From Simiduia agarivorans SA1 = DSM 21679 (lineage in GTDB: Bacteria; Pseudomonadota; Gammaproteobacteria; Pseudomonadales; Cellvibrionaceae), in assembly GCF_000305785.2 (NCBI RefSeq), contig NC_018868.3, positions 1,722,001 through 1,786,000 of the forward strand: 64,000 nt of DNA. The letters run 5' to 3'. The notes under the pieces were generated by a model. It did not search any database, had not been told where the DNA came from, and saw nothing but the letters and a program-made list of their open reading frames with translations. Made by a program: the position numbers and the translations under genes. Shown piece by piece: positions 18,027 to 24,951 of the stretch. Each line of letters starts with the position of its first letter. The first letter of the stretch is position 1.

Positions 18027-19953
18027 CGGGCGCTTGGAGCGTAACGGGCAAACGGCCTTCGGCCTTGCTGCGGCCGGACAGCACTGACACCAGCGCCTGA
18101 TAAGCCGGGCCGGTAACGCGCACGCCATCGGTGGCCGTGTTGAAATCATAACTGGCGTAAATGGCATCGCTCACGGGCGCCATGTAGGTGGCTTCGTAGG
18201 GTGCGCGCAGGGACAAAAACACCGTGGCGATACCGCGCTGGTGCACCTGGCGCAATAGACTGAATTGCATTTGTTCCACCCGCGATTGCGCTGCCGCTTT
18301 TATTTCTGCCCATTTGGTGGGGTCGCCCGCGGCCTCGGCGCGCATCTGGTCCACCACATCATCCATGCCGCCCACATCCACCGGCGAACCCGCCGGCGTG
18401 ACGCTGGCCAATACCAGGCAATTGGCGCTGAGCATCGCTTTACGGCGCGCCGGATCGGCATAATCTTTGAGCGTAAATGCCTGGGTACTGAGCATGGGCA
18501 GCTGCTGCACAAACGCCTGCGCCAGCGCCTGCTGTACATCCACTGTGGGCGCCACAATCACCACCCGCGCCTGCCCGTCCGGGCCATTGGGGTGCAGGCG
18601 GCTTGGCTGTTGGCAAAGTTCCGGCAGTGGCTGGGCTTTACCTTTAATGCGGGTGATGGCTGCCAGTGCCAGTGCGCGCTCCAATGCGCGGTGTTCTTCA
18701 CTCGCCATGACGTTGATCGCGTGCTGTTTGCGCTCGGTAAGGCTTTGCGCCAGCCAGGCATCGATGGGCAATTGTTGTTTGAGATTGATAATGCGCGCCA
18801 CCGATTGATCGATCTCCGCCAGCGACAAGCGGCCGGTGCGCACCGCCCGGGCGACGCCGGCGATCAGTTGTTTGAGTTTTTCGCCATCGGCCGGGGTGCG
18901 GATTTTAAATGGCATCAACGCCACGTCTACGCCCGCATCGAAGGCCATAATGGTGCGCTCCAACGGGTCGGGAATGAGCATGGCCACGCCCACCATATCG
19001 AGTGCATCGGTGGTGGTCACGCCGGTAAAGCCCAGCTTTTCGCGCAACAGGTCAGTCATGATTTTGCGCGACAAGGTGGCCGGCACAATCGCCTGCTTGC
19101 CCGTATGGGTTTTGATTTTGCTGTCGTCCAGCGCCGGATACTGAATGTGCGCAGTCATGACCAACGCGGGATTATCGCGTGTAATTATCTGGGCAAAGGG
19201 CGCCAGATCCTGGCGCTGAATTTTATCTTTCGGGTGGTCCACCAGCGGCAAGCCCGTATGAGAATCCACATGGGTATCACCGTGACCGGGGAAATGTTTC
19301 AGCGTGGCCGCCACGCCACCCGACTGCAAACCCCGGGTATAGGCGCCGCCCAATGCGGCCACTGTGTCTGGCGATTCGCCGTAGGAGCGGGTGTTGATCA
19401 CCGGATTGTCCGGGTTGGCATTCACATCCACGGTGGGTGCGTAATTGATAAATATACCCAGCGCACGCAATTGCTGGGCCTGGGCTTTACCCACCTGCTC
19501 TGCAAAAGTAGCCGCACGCGCGCCAGTGGCGGCGATGGCCATGTTGCCGGAAAACGCCGGCGCCCATTCGCGTGCCAGACGCGCGACTTTACCACCTTCC
19601 TGATCGGTTGCCACCAGCAGCGGCCATTGGCTGCCGCGCGCGCCTTGCAGGTCGTCCACCAGTTGCAGTGTGGTTTCCGGCGTGGAAAAATTTTCTGCAA
19701 ACAAAATCACCCCACCCACCTGGGTGGAACCAATGATCCCAGCCAGGGCCGGCGATAATTGTGTTACCGGCTGTCTGCATTTTTCACCGTCTTCCGCTTC
19801 ACTTTCACAGAAATAACGCATGTCCACGGCCAGCTTCTGGGCAATTTTCTGCTCCAGGGTCATGGACGCCACCCGGGGATCGTCCGCTTTGCACGCCACC
19901 AGCCCCGAGATCAGGCCAAGCGCACACAGTGTTTTCAAAGGGGTGAACTGCAT
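18007..19953 (-). CDS. Two-domain lipoprotein GH3 beta-N-acetylglucosaminidase (NagZ-type)
   Basis: 648 residues with lipobox LVAC (about 18-21). The GH3 core holds LKHFPGHGDTHVDSHTGLP, the NagZ signature whose Asp-Ser-His loop carries the acid/base His, and VTTTDALDMVG with the nucleophile Asp. The extra ~280-residue C-terminal alpha/beta domain matches the longer, secreted Bacillus-type NagZ (about 640 residues) rather than the ~340-residue cytoplasmic NagZ of enteric bacteria. It would release GlcNAc from GlcNAc-MurNAc muropeptides in the periplasm or outside the cell. It sits 14 nt after the C39 gene and overlaps the AmiE-like gene. Confidence 0.9.
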   Translation of the reverse strand: MQFTPLKTLCALGLISGLVACKADDPRVASMTLEQKIAQKLAVDMRYFCESEAEDGEKCRQPVTQLSPALAGIIGSTQVGGVILFAENFSTPETTLQLVDDLQGARGSQWPLLVATDQEGGKVARLAREWAPAFSGNMAIAATGARAATFAEQVGKAQAQQLRALGIFINYAPTVDVNANPDNPVINTRSYGESPDTVAALGGAYTRGLQSGGVAATLKHFPGHGDTHVDSHTGLPLVDHPKDKIQRQDLAPFAQIITRDNPALVMTAHIQYPALDDSKIKTHTGKQAIVPATLSRKIMTDLLREKLGFTGVTTTDALDMVGVAMLIPDPLERTIMAFDAGVDVALMPFKIRTPADGEKLKQLIAGVARAVRTGRLSLAEIDQSVARIINLKQQLPIDAWLAQSLTERKQHAINVMASEEHRALERALALAAITRIKGKAQPLPELCQQPSRLHPNGPDGQARVVIVAPTVDVQQALAQAFVQQLPMLSTQAFTLKDYADPARRKAMLSANCLVLASVTPAGSPVDVGGMDDVVDQMRAEAAGDPTKWAEIKAAAQSRVEQMQFSLLRQVHQRGIATVFLSLRAPYEATYMAPVSDAIYASYDFNTATDGVRVTGPAYQALVSVLSGRSKAEGRLPVTLQAPDESPAQ

Positions 19954-19967
19954 TGCGTATTCCTCAA

Positions 19968-20606
19968 TTATTGCCCTGTTGCGTGTTGCTCAAACCGGTG
20001 CAGCCAAAGATCATCACCGGTGCCGTTATCGTTGATAGCCTGCTCAAACGCGGCCTTCGGGTAGCGGATCGCTTTACCGCTTTTACCTGTATCGTAACTG
20101 CCGCGCTTTTCCAGATTCCAGGCACCGTAGGGGTCATGCACTGTATAAAATTCGCCGTCGTATCCGATCACCACCAGAATATGGCCGGCCTCGGTAAACC
20201 AGCCGTGTACGATGGAAGGCAATCCCTGCCGGGCGCGCTGGCGCAACTCCGCCAGAGTGCCCGCTTCCGTTGCGTTATCACGCCAGTCCGAATCCGCCTC
20301 TTGCGCCAGGGCATTGAAGCCCTCGGCAAATACCGGCACAAACTGCAGCTTGCCAAAGCGCTGGTAGAGCCTGTCGGCGGTGCGCCCCTCACCGGCCACC
20401 GGAATGTTCAGGTAGTCCAACACCATGGCCATGGACGTGAGCGAACAGGTGGCGTGGGGTTCAAACCGGTTATCGAGTTGCGAGTAGTAAGGCACTTCTG
20501 CCTGCACACGGGGCGCAAAAAAAACACTCCATGCAACCAACAGCAGCAGATAAAACCCGCTTGCAAAGAAGCGGGCGAAAAAACGTGGTGTTTGACAAGC
20601 AGGCAT
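19968..20606 (-). CDS. Exported C39-like cysteine peptidase, single domain
   Basis: 212 residues with a signal peptide (FFASGFYLLLLVAWSVFFAPRVQA). The C39-like papain fold is recognised by YYSQLDNRFEPHATCSLTSMAMVLDYL (nucleophile Cys about 61), the His of TEAGHILVVIGYDG and the Asp of YTVHDPYGAWN, so the Cys-His-Asp set is complete. It is the shortest of three tandem paralogues (20620-22155 and 22234-24135) and lacks their N-terminal TIM-barrel-like domain. No ABC transporter or bacteriocin is adjacent, so it is unlike the C39 leader peptidases; the PF13529-type C39_2 group is a better match. The substrate is probably a peptide in the cell wall or environment. Confidence 0.8.
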   Translation of the reverse strand: MPACQTPRFFARFFASGFYLLLLVAWSVFFAPRVQAEVPYYSQLDNRFEPHATCSLTSMAMVLDYLNIPVAGEGRTADRLYQRFGKLQFVPVFAEGFNALAQEADSDWRDNATEAGTLAELRQRARQGLPSIVHGWFTEAGHILVVIGYDGEFYTVHDPYGAWNLEKRGSYDTGKSGKAIRYPKAAFEQAINDNGTGDDLWLHRFEQHATGQ

Positions 20607-20619
20607 TTATGCCCCTCTG

Positions 20620-22155
20620 TTATTGTTCAACAAACTGGTGCAACCAGAGATCATCGCCGGTGCCATTATCGTTGATGGCGTATTCGAACGCCGCCTTCGG
20701 ATAACGCTGGTTGGCACCTGATACACTGGTATCGTAACTGCCCCACTTCTCCAGATTCCAGCGACCATTCGGGTCCTGCACGGTGTAGTAGTTACCGTCA
20801 AAGCCGGTGACCACTAATATGTGACCCGGGCCGGTAAACCATCCGTGCACAATGGTGGGCTGCCCCTCGCGCGCCAACGCGCGCAGTTGTTGTAAGGTGC
20901 CATCTGTCACACCGTTATCGCGCAGATTACTGCCGGCCTCCTGCGCCAGCGTATCAAAGCCGGCCGCCAGCGTGGGCACATCCTGTAGCAACCCAAAGCG
21001 ATCATACAGGTAATCTGGCGTGCGTTGGCCAAGCGCCACCGGATCGGTAATGCCGTAGTAGTCGGTGACCATGGCGAGCGAGGTGATGCTGCAACTGGCG
21101 CTGGGTTCCTGCGCATTTTCCAGTTGATTGTAATGCGCCACGGCCGCAGGCGGCGTGATGCTCACCGGCGCTTCGCTGATGGCGTTGTTGTTTTCACCGC
21201 ATTCCGCTTCCGGAAACTCCGTTTGCTCCCAGTTGAGTGCACGCCAGTCATCCCAGATGGCGTTGCTCACTTCACCGCCGGGAATACGCCAGATACTGGC
21301 GTTGGGGCCGGCCCATTCAATGAAGGTAGCCAATTGCTCTACCGTTATATCTTCGTGCTCGGTAGACACAATATGCCAGATGGGTTTTTCGGCACCTAAG
21401 TCGCGGTATTCGCAATTGCCGTATTCAATCCAGTATTGCGGGTCGGCCATGTAATTGGCGCCCCAGTTTTCCAGATAGGTTTGCGGCATGTGGAAATCCA
21501 CATAGTCATCGATGATATCCACCCGCATGCCGTGATCGAGCGGATTACCCCAGGTAGTGGCACCCAGTAAGAAAGTTTCATCGGCGTGGCCGTCGGCGAC
21601 CGCATCATCCAGTCGCGCACGGAAGGCTTGCATCAACGCGCTGAGTTCGGTGGAAAGGCCATCGAATTCCACTTCGATATCGAGAATGTGGCCGGCGTAA
21701 CCGTATTGGGCCGAGAGGTAAATCGCTTCGGCCTGGCCGGCTTCGTCGCCCGGGTAATTGTAGGACCAGGTCCAGGGTTCTACACCGGCGGCGCGGTAGG
21801 TGTCTGGCACAGCGGCATCACACACATCGGTAAACAGCGAACAGTTCACTGTGTCATCCGCGAGTTTGATAAACACCCGCTTCACACCCAGATCCGATAA
21901 TTCCTGCGCCAGCTGCGCGTGGGTCTGGCCGTCATTATTCTGATCGATATACCAGAGCCAGGCGCCCAGCTTGTTGGTTATCACCGACCCGGTTTCGGGC
22001 GCAGGTGTTGGGCTGGGAGTAGGCGTTGGGCTTGGTGTTGGACTAGGCGCGGGCGTCAGTGCAGGTGTATTGGTCGCGCCACCGCCTCCGCCGCCACAGG
22101 CAATCAGTCCAGAGGCTATGAATAATCCCACCAGTACCTTGTTTAACAGCATCAT
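20620..22155 (-). CDS. Lipoprotein with TIM-barrel-like domain and C39 peptidase domain
   Basis: 511 residues, lipobox LIAC followed by poly-Gly and a Pro/Ser/Thr linker (TPAPSPTPSPTPTPSPTP). Residues about 60-320 form a domain starting LGAWLWYIDQNNDGQTH, with GVKRVFIKLADD, WSYNYPGDE, HILDIEVEFDG and WGNPLDHGMRVDIIDDYVDFHMPQTYLENWG. It resembles a glycoside-hydrolase-type TIM barrel in which the acidic DIEVE stretch could be catalytic, but no family was recognised. The C-terminal 170 residues are a C39-like peptidase with Cys in ASCSITSLAMVTDYY, His in GPGHILVVTG and Asp in YYTVQDPNGRWN. An AGGAAG ribosome site precedes ATG 22155. Confidence 0.75.
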   Translation of the reverse strand: MMLLNKVLVGLFIASGLIACGGGGGGATNTPALTPAPSPTPSPTPTPSPTPAPETGSVITNKLGAWLWYIDQNNDGQTHAQLAQELSDLGVKRVFIKLADDTVNCSLFTDVCDAAVPDTYRAAGVEPWTWSYNYPGDEAGQAEAIYLSAQYGYAGHILDIEVEFDGLSTELSALMQAFRARLDDAVADGHADETFLLGATTWGNPLDHGMRVDIIDDYVDFHMPQTYLENWGANYMADPQYWIEYGNCEYRDLGAEKPIWHIVSTEHEDITVEQLATFIEWAGPNASIWRIPGGEVSNAIWDDWRALNWEQTEFPEAECGENNNAISEAPVSITPPAAVAHYNQLENAQEPSASCSITSLAMVTDYYGITDPVALGQRTPDYLYDRFGLLQDVPTLAAGFDTLAQEAGSNLRDNGVTDGTLQQLRALAREGQPTIVHGWFTGPGHILVVTGFDGNYYTVQDPNGRWNLEKWGSYDTSVSGANQRYPKAAFEYAINDNGTGDDLWLHQFVEQ

Positions 22156-22166
22156 TTATCTTCCTG

Positions 22167-22193
22167 AAAAAAATCGGGGGGTTTTCGCCCCCC
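22167..22193 (-). terminator. Intrinsic terminator between two C39 paralogue genes
   Basis: On the minus strand GGGGGG-CGAAAA-CCCCCC is followed by GATTTTTTT. It ends the transcript of the 22234-24135 gene. As with the terminator at 7412, its U-run is only about 11 nt from the next start codon (22155), so downstream expression depends on read-through or a promoter upstream of the hairpin. Confidence 0.8.
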
Positions 22194-22233
22194 AAAACGA
22201 TTGCAACTATTACAGAGAATCACTCATGCGGAT

Positions 22234-24135
22234 TTATTCAAACACGTGCAGCCACAGGTCATTGCCCGCGCCGTTATCGTTAATGGCGTATTCAAACGCG
22301 GCTTTCGGGTAGCGCTGGCCTTTACCACTGACACTGGTGTCGTAGCTGCCCCACTTTTGAAGATTCCATTTTCCGAAGGGATCATTCACCGTGTAGTGGG
22401 TACCGTCATAACCGGTGACCACCATGATGTGACCGGGCGAGGTAAACCAACCGTGCACTATGGTGGGCTTGCCTTCGCTGGCGAGCTGACGTAGCTGCGC
22501 CAGAGTGCCATTGGTCACACCGTAATCCCGCACTGAGCTGCCGGCTTCCTGGGCAATGGTGTTGAAGCCCCAGGCCAGCGACGGCACATCCTGCAACACG
22601 GTAAAGCGCTCGTATAAGTAGTCGGGCGTGCGCTTGCCCAGCGTGGCGGGATTGGTGAGACCGAAATAATCGGTGACCATGGCGAGCGAGGTAATGGAAC
22701 AGGTACCGTAAGGATCGTAGGCATTCTGCAACTGATTCCAATAAGGCACTGCCTGTGGTGTGGGCGTGCCACCGCCACTGCCACCGCCGGTACCGTGATC
22801 AACACCCAGGTCAATGATTTCATTATTGTTGGCGCCACAATTGGCGGTAGGGAAATCCTCGCGATCCCAATTCACCGCGGCCCAGTCATCCCACACGGCC
22901 AATGGCACCTGGCCACCGGGTGTGCGCCAGATACTGGTGTTGGGGCCGGCCCACTGCATGTAGGTGTTGAGCTGCGCGGGGGTAATGACGTTGTACTCGG
23001 TAGAGACAATGTGCCAGATGGGTTTGTTGGCGCCCATGTTGCGGTATTCGCAGTTGCCGTACTCGATCCAGTATTTCGGATCGGCCATGTAGCTGGCGCC
23101 CCACACTTCCAGATAGGTTTGCGGCATGTGGAAATCCACATACTGATCAATGATGTCCACGCGCATACCCTGGTCGAGCGGGTTGCCCCAGGTGGTAGCG
23201 CCGAGCGGGAAGTCGCCGGTAATCAGGCCATCGTTGCGGGCATCGGTGCGCGCCTGCACAAAGGCCTGAAACAGTGAATGTAATGCGGTAGTGGTGTTAT
23301 TGAATTCCACCTCCACGTCCAGCACAAAGCCCACGTAACCGTATTGCGCGGCGTAGTAGAGCGCGTTTGCTTGCGCCGCTTCGTCGCCCGGGTAGTTGTA
23401 GCTCCAGGCCCAGGGCTCTATGCCTCGGTCTTTATAAATCTGGGTGGTGGCGTTGGAACAGGCGTCGGTGAACAGGGAGCATGACGCCGTGTCATCGGCA
23501 ATTTTAATGAAGATGCGCTTCACCCCCAACGCCGCCAACTCATCCGCCAGTTGGGTATGGGTTTTGCCCAGTTCATCGATGTACCACAACCAGGCGCCAA
23601 ACTTGTTCACCGCCGCACTGCCACCACCGGCGGGCGGCAAGGTGGTGTTCTGCACGCTCTGGTAAAAGTTCGCCGACCAACGGGTGGTATAACAGGCGTT
23701 GCCGCCGTTCAGGTATTCACACTTGGCCACTTCATCGGCAGTAAAATTGCCATACACATTATTGGTGCCACCGGAAACCGACTCAAAACAGTGGCCGCCG
23801 TATTGGCTGGAGCGCACGGTGCCGCGTGGGCAGTCGGCCGTGCCGCGGATGTTCTGGGTAAAGCTCTTGCTCCAACGCAGCACATTGATGGTGTGCTGGC
23901 CATTTACCAGGTAGCTGCGCTTGGTGGTGCAGGCACTGCCGCCGCCGAATTGCACACAGCGATCCACCATGGCTTTGGTAAAGGGGCCAAAGGCATCGGT
24001 GCTGTTGGTACAGAAACTGAGGTTGTTATCAAAACTGGCGCCATCGGGGCAGACGGCATGGGCCTGGCCCGCCAGGCCAAGCCATCCGGCCGCAAACAGC
24101 GCGGCGGCGGCAATGCGTTTAACCATCGGGTTCAT
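22234..24135 (-). CDS. Exported TIM-barrel/C39 peptidase protein with N-terminal Cys-rich repeats
   Basis: 633 residues, ATG 24135 with GAGGAG 7 nt upstream and a signal peptide (AALFAAGWLGLAGQAHA). N-terminal region (about 28-165) has two to three copies of a Cys-containing unit: CVQFGGGSACTTKRS and CEYLNGGNACYTTRWSANFYQS are the clearest. Then comes the TIM-barrel-like domain (NKFGAWLWYIDELGKTH ... GFVLDVEVEFN ... WGNPLDQGMRVDIIDQYVDFHMPQ) and the C39 domain, with Cys in GTCSITSLAMVTDYFG, His in SPGHIMVVTGYDG and Asp in YTVNDPFGKWN. It is the largest of three tandem paralogues. The Cys-rich repeats may bind substrate; that is inference. Confidence 0.75.
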   Translation of the reverse strand: MNPMVKRIAAAALFAAGWLGLAGQAHAVCPDGASFDNNLSFCTNSTDAFGPFTKAMVDRCVQFGGGSACTTKRSYLVNGQHTINVLRWSKSFTQNIRGTADCPRGTVRSSQYGGHCFESVSGGTNNVYGNFTADEVAKCEYLNGGNACYTTRWSANFYQSVQNTTLPPAGGGSAAVNKFGAWLWYIDELGKTHTQLADELAALGVKRIFIKIADDTASCSLFTDACSNATTQIYKDRGIEPWAWSYNYPGDEAAQANALYYAAQYGYVGFVLDVEVEFNNTTTALHSLFQAFVQARTDARNDGLITGDFPLGATTWGNPLDQGMRVDIIDQYVDFHMPQTYLEVWGASYMADPKYWIEYGNCEYRNMGANKPIWHIVSTEYNVITPAQLNTYMQWAGPNTSIWRTPGGQVPLAVWDDWAAVNWDREDFPTANCGANNNEIIDLGVDHGTGGGSGGGTPTPQAVPYWNQLQNAYDPYGTCSITSLAMVTDYFGLTNPATLGKRTPDYLYERFTVLQDVPSLAWGFNTIAQEAGSSVRDYGVTNGTLAQLRQLASEGKPTIVHGWFTSPGHIMVVTGYDGTHYTVNDPFGKWNLQKWGSYDTSVSGKGQRYPKAAFEYAINDNGAGNDLWLHVFE

Positions 24136-24377
24136 GGGGAACTCCTCATCGTTGTTATGGTGTTATCGAGTCCTCGCGCGGGCCTTCCCGCTTCCGGCAT
24201 TGACCGCAGGCGCAGATCCCTGGCACCGCCCACCGGCAACGTAACTGTCCCCAAAATCCACTGGAATATTAAATTACAAGCTATCGCTTCAACCTATGAT
24301 GATTTATTCCCCTTGGTGCGCGAGAAGGGAATAAAAAATGGGGCACCCGATGGTGCCCCTCAACGCCAATAGTATTA
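24136..24377. other. Upstream region of the C39 gene
   Basis: No coding signal on either strand. It must contain the minus-strand promoter for the gene starting at 24135, since a terminator lies at 24332-24359. No confident -35/-10 pair was picked by eye. Confidence 0.4.
24332..24359 (-). terminator. Intrinsic terminator, minus strand
   Basis: GGGGCACC-ATCG-GGTGCCCC followed on the minus strand by ATTTTTTATT. There is no gene for it to terminate between here and the receptor gene starting at 24952, so it either ends an unseen small RNA or shields the C39 operon from transcripts leaving the MITE-like element. Confidence 0.7.
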
Positions 24378-24641
24378 GGGCCTGTTAACACTATTTTTAC
24401 TGCCGCTGCTGGAGCCCATTTTTGTGCCCAGCAAGGCGGAAGGAGCGTGATCTAGCGGGCTAAATGAGCGACTGACAACGAAGCTGGCGCGAAAATGGGG
24501 CCAGCCCTTCGGGTTGTGGCTAAAAAAGCGTCACTTGTCGTTGCTCTTCGCTCATTTGGAATAACCAAATCACACTCATCGCGCCTAAATTGACGCTTTT
24601 TTAGCCGCAACAGCGGCAGTAAAAATAGTGCTAACAGGCCC
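24378..24641. mobile_element. 264-bp MITE-like element with 31-bp terminal inverted repeats
   Basis: The left end (24378-24408, beginning GGGCCTGTTAACACTATT) and right end (24611-24641) are inverted copies over 31 bp with one mismatch. A second, internal perfect 16-bp inverted repeat (GGCTAAAAAAGCGTCA at 24518-24533, its complement at 24591-24606) lies nested inside. There is no credible reading frame, so it is a non-autonomous element. Direct target duplications are not obvious at the junctions. It lies between the C39 cluster and the TonB-dependent receptor gene. Confidence 0.8.
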
Positions 24642-24951
24642 CAGAACAACGCATTCTTGCTATCGGCTCCAGGTCGACACGCAGCGCATCCGCCGCGCGT
24701 GCTGGGTGGAATCGGACACAATAGATGATTCCACATAATCAGCAGATAGGAATATATTATTCTTACGCATCAGACGCAAGCCCTGTTGAGATCGCCGCCG
24801 ACCTATCGCAATAACCGATGGATATTAACTTTATCTCCGCTTCTCGCCTGTGAGATGGTCTGACCACAGCTGGGCAAGGAATTATTTATTTTCTCAGCTC
24901 GATGAAGATGAAATATCAAATTATAAAGGTCATTCCAAAGGGGGAGGTGCT
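24642..24951. other. Upstream region of the receptor gene
   Basis: 310 bp without a convincing gene. The plus-strand frame is open upstream of 24952, but the strong ribosome site just before that ATG makes this leader. The promoter is expected here; no Fur-box-like palindrome was recognised. Confidence 0.4.

Noticed and set aside
18265..19758. 497-codon plus-strand frame
   Set aside because: Antisense to the NagZ-like gene, His/Arg/Gly-rich composition typical of shadow frames of GC-rich genes, no motif.
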